64,000 nucleotides of DNA from Chloroflexi bacterium bin125 (GCA_002239025.1 MPNM01000002.1:355316-419315); one strand, 5' to 3'. Positions 1 to 8,314 are shown, numbered from the stretch's first letter. Made by a program: numbers and translations. Notes: a model not told the origin generated them from the letters alone.

Positions 1-38
1 TCTGCTGCTTCCCGAATCTCGTCATAGACGCTGCTCAT
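1..38 (-). CDS. NuoF-like NADH dehydrogenase subunit, N-terminal fragment
   Basis: Only the first 12 codons are inside the window (MSSVYDEIREAA). The ATG overlaps the TGA of the upstream NuoE-like gene in an ATGA arrangement, so the two are probably translationally coupled. The identity is inferred from position: the FMN- and NADH-binding 51-kDa subunit normally follows the 24-kDa subunit in complex I, formate dehydrogenase and NAD-reducing hydrogenase operons. The visible residues alone do not prove it. Confidence 0.55.
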   Translation of the reverse strand, partial: MSSVYDEIREAA

Positions 39-616
39 CACACCGTCCCATCATTCGTGCCATCTGGCCCGGAGTCAGCGTGCTCCGAGCCATACGTCGA
101 CTCGGCGTCGACGAACGTCGCCGGCGCAATCTTGATCGGACGCTCGGGCCAGGTCACAGGGTCATCGCCCGCCTTCAGCCCGCGCGCCAGTTTGACCGTG
201 TCAACCATCGACAAGGGACCCACCACGCGCCCGTTGACCCAGACCATCGGCGCCTTCTCACAGGTGCCGTTGCACTGACCCAGCCACAACCCCAGCTCGT
301 CATCGGCCGTATTTTCACCCATATGGCAGCCGAACTCAGCTTCGAAGATGCGCCGCACCCGGTCTCCGCCGACGACCCGGCAGGATGGTCCCGAGCACCA
401 TGTCACCAGCGTCTTCGGCGGCGGCGAGTGCCGGAACTCGGCGTAGAAGGTCGCCGGACCGTAGACCTGCGCCTCCGAGACGCGCAAATGACGAGCGATC
501 AGGCGGATCGCATCACGCGAAATCCAGCCCAACTCTTCCTGCGCCAGGTGCAGCGCACGCAGCATCTCGCCCTGATGTCGGGGCAACTGTTGCAGCAGTC
601 CGGCGAACCGTTCCAT
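38..616 (-). CDS. nuoE: NuoE-like 24-kDa [2Fe-2S] subunit of NADH dehydrogenase
   Basis: A 192-residue protein with the thioredoxin-like [2Fe-2S] ferredoxin fold of NuoE/HoxE. The four cluster ligands are visible as C74-x4-C79 and C115-x3-C119, with the family segments CSGPSC and GQCNGTCEKAP. The N-terminal helical part (residues 1-60, ending in YGPATFYAEF) is typical. The subunit accepts electrons near the FMN of NuoF in complex I or an NAD-dependent formate dehydrogenase. The last 35 residues are an acidic tail beyond the usual domain. It overlaps the next gene by ATGA. Which complex it serves cannot be decided from this window. Confidence 0.9.
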   Translation of the reverse strand: MERFAGLLQQLPRHQGEMLRALHLAQEELGWISRDAIRLIARHLRVSEAQVYGPATFYAEFRHSPPPKTLVTWCSGPSCRVVGGDRVRRIFEAEFGCHMGENTADDELGLWLGQCNGTCEKAPMVWVNGRVVGPLSMVDTVKLARGLKAGDDPVTWPERPIKIAPATFVDAESTYGSEHADSGPDGTNDGTV

Positions 617-765
617 CCCGACTCCCGTCCCTCAGACGCACTCACTGCATGCTATCCGCGCCCCAGAAACCGAACAACCCGACGTTGCCCATACGCTCCC
701 CGTCGCAGAGTCCACGCCTCATTCCTCTTCTCCCCCATTTGCAGAGACCATGCATCATTCCGCAT

Positions 766-829
766 CTCCCCCCTTGCGGGGGAGATGCCGTATGCCTGCC
801 CCGGGCTTGACCCGGGGGCAGAGGGGGGT
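766..829 (+). repeat. Family A palindromic element, solo arm (P type)
   Basis: Core C-rich run, TTGC, G-rich run, then GATGCCG, a second hairpin GCCCCGGGCTTGACCCGGGGGC and the closing GAGGGGGGT. It lies in the 418-bp gene-free stretch 617-1034 between nuoE and the SMP-30 gene. The rest of that stretch (about 880-985) has further GC-rich inverted repeats, including a reversed partial copy of the second hairpin at about 938-965. I see no gene there. Confidence 0.8.
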
Positions 830-1034
830 TGGCTTCGCCTATCTAGTCAGCGGTGCCTCAGTTGCCACTTCGTCATTGCCGCGCTTGTTGCGGCAATCTC
901 GACTCATGCGGCACCCTCGTCTGTGCTCGAATCGTCGAGATACCCCCGTTCAAGCCGGGGGCAGGCTCCGCGGCAAGCGCGGGGATGACGGAGATGTTCG
1001 TGTGACTCCGACTGCGTTGCGAGACCTCCCTCGC

Positions 1035-1955
1035 TCAGCCGTAGGAATGCAGCCGCAACCCCGGACGCGGCCACCGACACGAGATCAACCGGCCGGTCGT
1101 CGACAGTGTGATGTACGCCGTGCGCATGTCCGCGCCGCCGAAGCAGATGTTCGTCGTCAATGGATCGTCGCCCACCACGACGTGCTCGACTGCGCCCGTG
1201 GCCGGGTCGATCACCGTCACCCCGCCAGGACCGATCGTCGCCACGCAAACGTTGCCCGACTCCTCCACCGCCAGCGAATCGAAGAGTGTGTAGCCGCCCG
1301 CGTTGGCGATGAACGAGTTGAAGCCAGCCGCCGCGTTGTCGGCCGCCAGCTTGCCCGGCTCGGCGATCTCCCAGCCGAACAGCCGGCCCGTCGGCGTCTC
1401 GGCGATGTACACATGGGTGTCGTTCGGCGCCAGCCCGACGCCGTTGGCGCCGCCGGGAATCGGGAACACGGCGCGCGAGATGTGGCTGCCGTCGGTCGTG
1501 GCGTAGTAGAGCGCGCCCAGGTCGCGGTCGTACTCGCGATTCTTGCCCAGATCCGAGAACCAGAACCCACCCGCCTGGTCAAAGACGATGTCGTTGGGCC
1601 CCTTCAGCGGAACCCCGTCGCACTCCGTGTAGACCGTCTCCACCGCGCCGGTCTCGATGTTCACGCGCTGGATCGAACCCGACGTGTAATCCTCAGCCTG
1701 GCCGGCCGGCAACAGTCGCCCACCGGCGCGGTTCCACTCGAAGCCGCCGTTGTTCGTGATCCAGACGTGTCCGTCCGGCCCCATCGCCGCTCCATTCGGA
1801 CCGCCGCCTGTCTCGGCCACGATCGAGACCGCGCCATCCGGCGTCACTCGCGACAGCGTCTGCCGCGCAATCTCGACCAGCAAGATCGACCCGTCATCCA
1901 TCGCAATCGGCCCCTCGGGAAACTCAAGCCCCGAGGCCAGTTCAACGAACTCCAT
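1035..1955 (-). CDS. SMP-30/gluconolactonase family lactonase
   Basis: A 306-residue six-bladed beta-propeller of the SMP-30/LRE family, which hydrolyses sugar lactones and other lactones with a bound divalent metal. Expected metal ligands are visible: Glu in EFPEGP near the N-terminus, Asn in GPNDIV mid-protein and Asp in DSLAV late in the protein. I chose the ATG at 1955 because AAGGTGA lies seven bases upstream; an in-frame GTG at 1964 would add three residues. The substrate is unknown. It is followed downstream by nuoE with a repeat-filled gap, so they are probably not one operon. Confidence 0.87.
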   Translation of the reverse strand: MEFVELASGLEFPEGPIAMDDGSILLVEIARQTLSRVTPDGAVSIVAETGGGPNGAAMGPDGHVWITNNGGFEWNRAGGRLLPAGQAEDYTSGSIQRVNIETGAVETVYTECDGVPLKGPNDIVFDQAGGFWFSDLGKNREYDRDLGALYYATTDGSHISRAVFPIPGGANGVGLAPNDTHVYIAETPTGRLFGWEIAEPGKLAADNAAAGFNSFIANAGGYTLFDSLAVEESGNVCVATIGPGGVTVIDPATGAVEHVVVGDDPLTTNICFGGADMRTAYITLSTTGRLISCRWPRPGLRLHSYG

Positions 1956-1980
1956 AGCAATCACCTTCCGTCTAGGCTTC

Positions 1981-2082
1981 GCCCCTTTGGAGAGGGAGCC
2001 GCCGAACGCTCCCCGCTCCCCCTTCCAGGGGGAGCTGCCGAAGAGCCTGCCCCCGGCTTGAACGGGGGCTGAGGGGGTCCCG
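1981..2082 (+). repeat. Family A elements, one partial and one full solo arm
   Basis: A partial copy (GGAGAGGGAGCCGCCGAACG) followed by a full P-type arm with the hairpin GCCCCCGGCTTGAACGGGGGC and terminal GAGGGGGTCCCG. It fills most of the space between a hypothetical gene and the SMP-30 gene, both on the minus strand. Confidence 0.8.
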
Positions 2083-2143
2083 ACTACCGGGCGTCAGATG
2101 ACATGACCCGTGTGCGCCGTTCCCGTCCCAGCCTCGTGGTCGA

Positions 2144-2518
2144 TCAATCGTTCACCTCGTCCAGCGTCTGCAGGTAGTACTTCCGACTATCTCGCGGACC
2201 GATGATGTGATCAATCCGCAGCGCCAGTTGCGCCTCGTGCGGCATCCGCAATACGACCCGCGGATTCGACCGCAACAGCGGTTCCAGCGCGCCTTGCGGT
2301 TCGACCGCGCTGACCTCCACCGCATACGTGTCTGCCGGCAGCGATGCCGGCCGAGGCTTAACCATCGCCCGCGCCAGCAGCGCGCCCGACGGCGTCAGGA
2401 TCGAACAGGCCACCGCCGCTACGGGCGCGGCCGGTACCGGCTCCACAACGTGGGCCGGGTCTTGGTTCAGCAACAGGGAAGACGCCGCTACCGGCGACGC
2501 CACAGACGTCGTAACCAT
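2144..2518 (-). CDS. Hypothetical protein
   Basis: A 124-residue protein I do not recognise. The N-terminal third is rich in Ala, Val, Pro and Ser; the C-terminal part is charged and ends in a stretch with RIDHIIGPRDSRKYYLQTLD. No clear membrane segment, metal site or known motif is visible. The ATG at 2518 is preceded by GGAGCGAGGG at good spacing; a longer reading would need a TTG at 2551. The base composition matches the neighbours, so it is probably a real but poorly conserved gene. Confidence 0.5.
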   Translation of the reverse strand: MVTTSVASPVAASSLLLNQDPAHVVEPVPAAPVAAVACSILTPSGALLARAMVKPRPASLPADTYAVEVSAVEPQGALEPLLRSNPRVVLRMPHEAQLALRIDHIIGPRDSRKYYLQTLDEVND

Positions 2519-2724
2519 CAAACCCTCGCTCCAGGAGACCCACCCGTCCAACCGCCACTACTGCTGTAGCAAGAAACGCCCCGTTCCGTCAAGTAGAACA
2601 TATAGACTGTCGAGCTATGCAGTCAGCGACCGACCGATCCTCGCTTCCCCCTTCTCTGAAGAACCCATCTCAGCATTTGACTGTCCTAGTCCCCGCTGGA
2701 CGGAGGCCCTTGAAAACTCCCCTA

Positions 2725-2873
2725 CTCCCCCCTTGCGGGGGAGATGCCGAAAGCCTGCCCCGGGCTTGACCCGGGGGCAGAGGGGGGTCCGCAGTGCGGG
2801 AGCTTATCTGGTCATTGTCAGCCGACCCCCCCTCTGTCACTCCGTGACATCTCCCCCCGCAAGGGGGGGAGAG
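2725..2873. repeat. Family A composite (inverted pair, REPIN-like)
   Basis: A forward P-type arm (2725-2790, with GCCCCGGGCTTGACCCGGGGGC) is followed after about 35 bp by a reversed S-type arm (about 2824-2873, with GTCACTCCGTGAC). It lies in the 556-bp divergent gap 2519-3074 between a hypothetical gene and the SDR gene. Downstream, about 2905-2930, is a stretch (GACTGGGAATCAACCAACCA) that recurs at about 60624-60643. No gene is seen in the gap. Confidence 0.8.
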
Positions 2874-3074
2874 GGGATTCCGGAGTCATTCAAAGGTCGC
2901 CCTAAAGCCGGGACTGGGAATCAACCAACCAATACGACATCTGAGACCTCCGCTGAAGGCACGGACGCGGCTGCATTCGAACGCAATCAGATGTGATTTC
3001 CACGTGAGGGAACAACCACCACTGCCTTGTATCCTGCCTGCCAGACACTTGACTCCAGGAAAGGACCCAAACTC

Positions 3075-4022
3075 ATGGGTGATCGACTCGAAGGCCGCGT
3101 CGCGATCGTGACCGGTGCCGGACGTGGGATCGGACGCGGACATGCACTGCTGCTCGCCTCCGAGGGCGCGAAAGTCGTGGTCAACGACTACGGCGGATCC
3201 CAGGGCGGCGAACTCGACGGTGAGGCCACGCCGGCCGATGAAGTCGTGGCCGAAATCAAGGCCGCCGGTGGCGACGCCGTCGCCAACTATGACTCCGTCT
3301 CCGACATGGCCGCCGGAGAGCGCATGGTTCAGCAGGCGCTCGATAACTTTGGCGGACTCGACATTCTGATCAACAACGCCGGCATCCTGCGCGACCGGAT
3401 GGTCTTCAACATGACCGAGGAAGAGTGGGACGTCGTCGTCGCCGTTCACCTCAAGGGTCACTTCACCGTCACCAAGTACGCTTCGCAGGTCTTCCGCCAG
3501 CAGCGCTCAGGACGGATCGTCAACACCTCGTCCGAGTCCGGACTGGGCAACATGGGCCAGGCCAACTACGCCGCCGCCAAGGAAGGCATCGTCGGTCTGA
3601 CTCGCACGCTGGCCCGCGATCTCGGCCGCTACGGCGTGACCGCCAACGCGATCCGGCCTCGGGCCGGCACGCGGCTGACCCTGACCGAAGAACTGGCCGA
3701 GGCCCAGCGACGCGCACGCGAGGCCGGACTGGCCGCCGGCGACGCCGGAGACATCAGCTTCGGCGCCGACCGCGAAGCGATGATGGCGCCCGAGAATGTC
3801 TCGCCCTTCACCGTCTGGCTCTGCACCGACGCCGCAGCCAACATCAACGGCCGCGACTTCCTCGTCTGGGGCAACGAAGTCGGCATGTACAACCTGCCGG
3901 TGGTCGAGGCCGCTGTCTACGCCTCAGGCGCCAGCTTCAGCCTGGACGAACTCGACCGAGTCGCCGCCCAGTCCTACCTCGGCTCCCAGAAAAACCCCTG
4001 GCCCGCCCAGGCCCCACGCTGA
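3075..4022 (+). CDS. Short-chain dehydrogenase/reductase (3-hydroxyacyl-CoA dehydrogenase type)
   Basis: A 315-residue classical SDR. The NAD(P)-binding TGAGRGIG is at residues 13-20, NNAG at 100-103, the catalytic Ser at about 152 and Y165-x3-K169. The loop NDYGG and the long insertion before the last strands resemble the (3R)-hydroxyacyl-CoA dehydrogenase part of peroxisomal multifunctional enzyme type 2, so a role in acyl-CoA beta-oxidation or reduction of a related ketone is likely but inferred. The ATG at 3075 follows AGGAAAGGA; an earlier in-frame ATG at 3027 has no such site. Confidence 0.88.
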   Translation: MGDRLEGRVAIVTGAGRGIGRGHALLLASEGAKVVVNDYGGSQGGELDGEATPADEVVAEIKAAGGDAVANYDSVSDMAAGERMVQQALDNFGGLDILINNAGILRDRMVFNMTEEEWDVVVAVHLKGHFTVTKYASQVFRQQRSGRIVNTSSESGLGNMGQANYAAAKEGIVGLTRTLARDLGRYGVTANAIRPRAGTRLTLTEELAEAQRRAREAGLAAGDAGDISFGADREAMMAPENVSPFTVWLCTDAAANINGRDFLVWGNEVGMYNLPVVEAAVYASGASFSLDELDRVAAQSYLGSQKNPWPAQAPR

Positions 4023-4054
4023 TTGGCCTGAATCGACCCCTCCTCTTCCACTTT

Positions 4055-4134
4055 CCTCCCCCCTTCCAGGGGGAGGTGCCGAACATTCCACGCTCCCCCT
4101 TGCAGGGGGAGCTGCCGAAGGCTGAGGGGGTCCC
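4055..4134 (+). repeat. Family A elements, tandem solo arms
   Basis: Two short arms in tandem, each with a C-run/G-run hairpin, followed by GCTGCCGAAGGCTGAGGGGGTCCC (24 bases here split as two motifs: GCTGCCGAAGGC and TGAGGGGGTCCC). It lies between the SDR and dienelactone hydrolase genes, both on the plus strand. Confidence 0.78.
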
Positions 4135-4250
4135 GTCCCCCATCAGCAAGGCCGTCAGAGTTCACCCGTAGTGTTCCACTACACCTGAGCACACCCCAGG
4201 CATTCGCCCTCCAAACCAGCTAACGTTCTCAATCGAAAGGACAACCACAA

Positions 4251-4946
4251 ATGGCAATCCTCGCCCACGACACCATAGAATTCGCTGCCAACGGAGGCAC
4301 CGCCTCCGGCTACCTGGCCAAGCCTGTCGACGGCGGACCCTACCCAGGCGTCGTCGTGATCCAGGAGTGGTGGGGGCTCAACCCCAACATCTGCGATATC
4401 GCCAACCGCATCGCCGCAGAAGGTTATGTCGCGCTCGCGCCCGACCTCTTCCATGGCGCCGTCACCGCCGAGCCCGACGAGGCGCAGAAGCTGATGATGT
4501 CGCTGCAAGAGCCGAACGCCCTGGTCGACATGTCCGGCGCAGTGGCTGCCCTGCAGGCACGTGACGACGTTCGCGCCGACCGCATCGGCGTCACCGGATT
4601 CTGTCTCGGCGGAGGCATGTCGTTGCTGTTGGCGATGAACAACCCCGCCGTCACTGCCGCCGCGCCGTTCTACGGTGTCCCCGGCGCCGGCATGTCCGAC
4701 GCCGCCAACATCCAGGGCGCGGTCATGGGCTTCTACGCCGGTCACGACGACTGGATCACCGGAGAAGTCGTCCAGAGCATCCAGTCAGCGCTCAACGACG
4801 CCAACATTCGCAATGAGATCCACGTCTACCCAGACTCGCACCACGGCTTCTTCAACGACACCAGCCCCGACGTGCACGACCCCACCGCCGCCGCCGACGC
4901 CTGGACCAAGCTCAAAGCCTTCTTCGCCGCCGAACTCCAGGCCTAG
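4251..4946 (+). CDS. Dienelactone hydrolase family protein
   Basis: A 231-residue alpha/beta hydrolase of the dienelactone hydrolase family, which opens lactones of the chlorocatechol pathway or hydrolyses related esters. The nucleophile elbow GFCLGG carries Cys118 rather than Ser, Glu39 (QEWWG) matches the Glu that interacts with the resting Cys, Asp166 or Asp167 (GHDDW) and His198 (HHGF) complete the triad. Length and motifs are normal for the family. AGGACAACC lies just upstream of the ATG. It follows the SDR in the same direction, separated by a repeat. The true substrate is unknown. Confidence 0.92.
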   Translation: MAILAHDTIEFAANGGTASGYLAKPVDGGPYPGVVVIQEWWGLNPNICDIANRIAAEGYVALAPDLFHGAVTAEPDEAQKLMMSLQEPNALVDMSGAVAALQARDDVRADRIGVTGFCLGGGMSLLLAMNNPAVTAAAPFYGVPGAGMSDAANIQGAVMGFYAGHDDWITGEVVQSIQSALNDANIRNEIHVYPDSHHGFFNDTSPDVHDPTAAADAWTKLKAFFAAELQA

Positions 4947-4960
4947 CACGATCAGCGAGT

Positions 4961-5007
4961 TCCCCCTCTCGGGGAGCTGTCACGAAGTGACCGAGGGGGC
5001 TGTCGGC
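4961..5007 (+). repeat. Family A element, solo arm (S type)
   Basis: A short arm with GTCACGAAGTGACCGAGGGGG, 15 bp after the stop of the dienelactone hydrolase gene, in a convergent gap. Confidence 0.78.
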
Positions 5008-5042
5008 TAACCACCAACCGTCTTCTCGTCCCCGGTCCAACA

Positions 5043-5076
5043 GCAAAGCGACCGGTCGATTGACCGGTCGCTCTGC
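5043..5076. terminator. Hairpin between convergent genes, probable bidirectional terminator
   Basis: Arms 5043-5057 and 5062-5076 pair over 14 of 15 positions (AGCGACCGGTC / GACCGGTCGCT) around a GATT loop. It sits between the 3' ends of the dienelactone hydrolase gene and a small membrane-protein gene. There is no long T-run on either side, so it may act by pausing or through Rho. Confidence 0.6.
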
Positions 5077-5100
5077 ATTTGACTAGCTGACCCTCAGTCC

Positions 5101-5460
5101 CTAAAGCTCCAGCATCCCCGTCTCGCCGTGCTCGTCCTCATTCTCCAGCTCTTTGTCGGCGCCGAGGCCCACACCGATATACACAAACCCACCAGCCGCC
5201 AGACCAAGAAACAGGCCAGCCCCAACGATGATCCAGATCAGCCAGGCATCGAAGCCGCCGTCTGCCGACGACAGATGCTGATTCCCCGCGCCCAGATTAA
5301 TCATGATCGCATGTACCGCGATCGCAATCACATTTCCGACAATCAGGCCAGGCAGCAGCAATGCCATCTGGATTGGAATCGGTGCGTCCTTGAGCCACTG
5401 AGGCAACATGAAGGAAGGAACCAGAGGCGGCATCGCAACAACCCTTTTCTCGTCACTCAT
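5101..5460 (-). CDS. Hypothetical two-helix membrane protein
   Basis: A 119-residue protein with two predicted membrane segments, about residues 31-55 (IQMALLLPGLIVGN...) and 70-98 (LIWIIVGAGLFLGLAAGGF). The C-terminus is acidic (ENEDEHGETG). I do not recognise a family. The ATG at 5460 is unambiguous. It is divergent from the lipoprotein gene at 5567, with about 105 bp between them that should hold promoters for both. No function is assigned. Confidence 0.6.
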   Translation of the reverse strand: MSDEKRVVAMPPLVPSFMLPQWLKDAPIPIQMALLLPGLIVGNVIAIAVHAIMINLGAGNQHLSSADGGFDAWLIWIIVGAGLFLGLAAGGFVYIGVGLGADKELENEDEHGETGMLEL

Positions 5461-5566
5461 CCCAGGTCCACCTAGTATCGCCCCACATGCCGCTTTCGTC
5501 TAGTTACCTGATCAAATTCATACTGGGCAATGCCCCGATAGCGAGATCGCGGATACGATAACGCGT

Positions 5567-7513
5567 ATGTCAACGAGACATCCCCATCGCCACTGGTCTG
5601 CCCTACGGCGCAATCGCCTCTCTCGACGCTCCCTGCTCGCCGCGTCCTCGCGCGCCGGCGTCGGCGCCGCAGCAATCGCACTGGTCGGTTGCTCGGGCGA
5701 CGATGAGCCGGAACAACAGGATCAAAGCCAGCAGCAGGCCGAGCAACAATCGACCCCACCGCAACCACAGCAAGGTCAGCAGCAGTCTCTGCAGCAATCG
5801 CAGGGCCAGCAGGCCGCGCAGTCCGATCAATCCCAGCAGCAGGAACAGCAATCCGACGATCCACAGGGCCCCGCACGTGGCGGGATCATCCGAACCTGGT
5901 TGGCCGTCGAACGACACGACCGCTGGGATCCGCATCGCTCCCGTTATCGCTACACTCAGGCCGCCCACAGCCTGATGTACAACCGCCTGGTCCAGCCCGC
6001 TTCGGTCTCCACGGGCGAACTCGAGGCCGACCTCTGCGCGCTCCCCGAGATGCCCGACGAAACGACCTACGTCTTCACCGTCGAGCCCGATGCCGCCTTC
6101 TGGAATCTTGAACCCACCAACGGCCGCGCCGTCAACGCGCAGGACATCGCCTGGAACATCCAGCGACAACAAGAGGCGCTCGATGCCTCTGGCGCGCCCG
6201 ATCCATACTTCTTCCGCCGCGCCGCCTACAACCGCACGACGTCGGTCGAGGCCTCCTCCGACACTTCGGCCACGCTCACGACTGCGGAGCCCGATGCCAC
6301 CTATCTGTCCAGCGTTCACGGTTCGCCCTTCGCCTGGATCACCAGCCCCGAGGCAGCCGAACTCTACGCCGACGACTGGCGCGACGACACCAGCGACATC
6401 GTGCGCAACAGCGGGACCGGCCCCTACACGCCGCGCCTCTACAACGGTTTTGAGATCACCCTCGCCCGCTCCGAAAACTGGTGGCGCGACGACTCCGCCT
6501 GGGCCGATGGCATCAACTTCACATCGGGCGATACCAACAACATCGTCAGCCTCTATGGTGCCGCAGCATTCGACACCGCTGCATTCCCGCTGACCAACGC
6601 CGCAGTCGAGACGCTGCGAGAACAGAATCCCGACCACCCAACGTTCGAACAGCCCCTCGACGCCTCTGTCGAACTGCTCGCACCGCTCTCGGCGGATGGA
6701 TTCGCAGCGCTGGGCGATCCACGAATCGTCCGGGCAATCTCACTCGCCGTCGATCGGGCGCAACTCGTCGAACGACTCTACGCAGGCCACGGCCGAGCCT
6801 CAGGACCGTTGCCCTGGTTCCTCGAGGGATGGAGCGTCAGCGAACAGTTGCTCTCGACCTACCCCGGCTACCGCAACGACCGCGAAGCTGACCTGTCAGA
6901 AATCGCCGGCCTGGTCAACGCCGCGGGCGGCGCAGGCAACATCGGCGTGCTGCCACTAGTCGTCGCTGACCTGTTCGAAGGATTCTTCGCCGGCGCCGGC
7001 GAAGCGGTTCGTTCCATGATTGCCGACGCCACCGGACTCGAAGTCGACCTCGAAGACCGACCCTTCGCCGAAGCCATCGACCAACTCCGCAGCGGCGAAC
7101 GATTCTGCTTCCTTGGCTGGAGCGCCGTGCCTCAACAGGCTGACCCCACCGAGGCCTGGCTCAACACGCTGCACTCAGCCGGCGCGCAGCATTGGAGCGC
7201 ATCCGCCAACACCGAGCTCGACGCCCTGCTCGACCAGATGAAGACGACCTTCAACCTCGGCGCGCGCCAGGACCTGAGCCACCAGGTGCAAGAAATGCTG
7301 CTCGACGGCAGCGCCGCCCAATGGCAGATCAAGCTCGTCAACGGCATCCAGCTCGGTATCCACCAGCCCTGGCTCAACCCAGACCCGCGCCTCTTCGACT
7401 ACGCCTGGTCCACCAACCGCCTCAACAACACCTGGCTCAACACCAATCACGAAGCCTACCCAACCGGCCGAGAACTCCCACCCCTCGAAGAAGAAACCGA
7501 AGACGGCGGCTAG
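5567..7513 (+). CDS. ABC transporter substrate-binding lipoprotein, family 5, with poly-Gln linker
   Basis: A 648-residue periplasmic-type binding protein of solute-binding family 5 (peptide/nickel/oligopeptide type). The leader has R20-R21 in SRRSLL (Tat-type) and a lipobox ALVGC with Cys42, so it is probably a lipid-anchored protein exported folded. Residues 50-100 are a Gln-rich linker. The fold follows from about residue 105 (family segments near SGTGPYTPRLYNG and the C-terminal FDYAWSTN). It is more divergent than the four paralogues at 48-58 kb and has no permease genes beside it. The ligand is unknown. Confidence 0.88.
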   Translation: MSTRHPHRHWSALRRNRLSRRSLLAASSRAGVGAAAIALVGCSGDDEPEQQDQSQQQAEQQSTPPQPQQGQQQSLQQSQGQQAAQSDQSQQQEQQSDDPQGPARGGIIRTWLAVERHDRWDPHRSRYRYTQAAHSLMYNRLVQPASVSTGELEADLCALPEMPDETTYVFTVEPDAAFWNLEPTNGRAVNAQDIAWNIQRQQEALDASGAPDPYFFRRAAYNRTTSVEASSDTSATLTTAEPDATYLSSVHGSPFAWITSPEAAELYADDWRDDTSDIVRNSGTGPYTPRLYNGFEITLARSENWWRDDSAWADGINFTSGDTNNIVSLYGAAAFDTAAFPLTNAAVETLREQNPDHPTFEQPLDASVELLAPLSADGFAALGDPRIVRAISLAVDRAQLVERLYAGHGRASGPLPWFLEGWSVSEQLLSTYPGYRNDREADLSEIAGLVNAAGGAGNIGVLPLVVADLFEGFFAGAGEAVRSMIADATGLEVDLEDRPFAEAIDQLRSGERFCFLGWSAVPQQADPTEAWLNTLHSAGAQHWSASANTELDALLDQMKTTFNLGARQDLSHQVQEMLLDGSAAQWQIKLVNGIQLGIHQPWLNPDPRLFDYAWSTNRLNNTWLNTNHEAYPTGRELPPLEEETEDGG

Positions 7514-7518
7514 GCGCT

Positions 7519-7559
7519 CCAGTCCCCGCTTCACGCGGGGACCCGCTCGGCTCCCCTGG
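7519..7559 (+). repeat. Family B palindromic element
   Basis: CCAGTCCCCGCTTCACGCGG and the following GGACCCGCTC form a strong hairpin. It lies between the convergent stops of the binding-protein gene and a HAD-like gene. Copies occur at 21073, 32424 (inside a gene) and 60527. Confidence 0.7.
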
Positions 7560-7574
7560 TCCGCCCGACGAGCC

Positions 7575-7982
7575 TCAAGCCCAACGACGCCGATGCTCCC
7601 GCTCAAACTCCAGGATCCGCCGATACACACGCACCATCTCCCGATCCTTCGACAACGGCTCACGCGGCGGCTTGATCACCGCCCCGCCCAGCGCATCCAC
7701 GATCTCCCGGTGGTCGTCAATGATGAAGTCCGGCTCAATCTTCGTGAACAGGTGCAATCGCGACCGGTACTGGAAGATCGGCTTACCCATGATCCCGGCC
7801 AATAGCGGCCAGAGGTCGTGCTTGTCCGCCACCTCGCGACGTGCTCCATAGCCCGACCACATGTAGACGTGATGCCCGCGATCCTGCAGCCGTTCCAGCA
7901 CCTCGCGCGCATAGGGACGCAGATGCAAATTCCAGGAAACCAGGCACCCGTCCACGTCAAAGAAGATGTTGAGAGGCCGCAC
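7575..7982 (-). CDS. HAD-like hydrolase
   Basis: A 135-residue minimal HAD-superfamily protein. Motif I is DVDG (Asp9, Asp11), motif II the Ser of WSG at residue 43, and motif IV the acidic cluster DFIIDDH with Asp85, Asp89 and Asp90. The basic residue of motif III is probably Lys67 or a nearby one but is not certain. No cap domain is present, which fits small phosphatases of the polynucleotide-phosphatase type. It starts at a GTG. The substrate is unknown. Confidence 0.75.
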   Translation of the reverse strand: MRPLNIFFDVDGCLVSWNLHLRPYAREVLERLQDRGHHVYMWSGYGARREVADKHDLWPLLAGIMGKPIFQYRSRLHLFTKIEPDFIIDDHREIVDALGGAVIKPPREPLSKDREMVRVYRRILEFEREHRRRWA

Positions 7983-8020
7983 GAACGTTAGCCTAGCGGC
8001 AAATGTCCGAACGAGATTGA

Positions 8021-8059
8021 AGAGAGGCTGGAAGATGCCTAGGCATCGCCAGCCTCTCT
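8021..8059. terminator. Long nested hairpin downstream of the zinc-ribbon gene
   Basis: Outer arms AGAGAGGCTGG (8021-8031) and CCAGCCTCTCT (8049-8059) pair perfectly and enclose a second perfect palindrome, GATGCCTAGGCATC (8034-8047). It lies about 50 bp downstream of the stop of the 49-residue gene on the minus strand. It could be its terminator; no clear T-run follows on that strand. Confidence 0.55.
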
Positions 8060-8110
8060 CCTTGTTGACCTTTCTTTGCTAAGGTTGCAACTACCTACCA
8101 GGGCGATCGT

Positions 8111-8260
8111 TTAGCAGCGCCGGTAGGTCACTCGCTGGCCCTTGCCGCAGATACCACATGGCGGCAAGCGGTCAGCGTTGTCGTTTAGATACACTGACCA
8201 GATACGACATGCGTTGCAGCAGTATCGGCCGATTCCTGGCTGTTCACCAATGGAATACAT
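8111..8260 (-). CDS. Small zinc-ribbon protein, 49 residues
   Basis: A short gene supported by a textbook ribosome-binding site (AAAGGAGG at 8276-8269, eight bases from the ATG). The product begins MYSIGEQPGIGRYCCNAC and ends in YRRC. Cys14 or 15 and Cys18 (CCNAC), with Cys35 and Cys38 (PPCGICGKG), form a treble-clef or ribbon-type zinc site. This resembles the short zinc-ribbon-containing proteins with the pattern PGxYxCxxC-x(n)-LPPCxxC. It lies 54 bp downstream of the DGQHR gene on the same strand and shares its lower-GC look, so they may be co-transcribed. A role in nucleic-acid or protein binding is plausible but not shown. Confidence 0.75.
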   Translation of the reverse strand: MYSIGEQPGIGRYCCNACRIWSVYLNDNADRLPPCGICGKGQRVTYRRC

Positions 8261-8268
8261 TGTTGCTT

Positions 8269-8276
8269 CCTCCTTT
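8269..8276 (-). promoter_or_regulatory. Strong Shine-Dalgarno of the zinc-ribbon gene
   Basis: AAAGGAGG on the minus strand, eight bases from the ATG at 8260. It is the best Shine-Dalgarno match noticed in the window, and it identifies this very short gene. Confidence 0.75.
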
Positions 8277-8314
8277 CATTGAGATTTGCCTCAGGCGAAT
8301 GACGCATTGAGCAG

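Noticed and set aside
750..2072. Long + strand open frame (about 440 codons) across the SMP-30 gene
   Set aside because: It lies antisense to a clear SMP-30 protein and is Arg/His/Pro-rich, the composition typical of a shadow frame in high-GC DNA. No family similarity.
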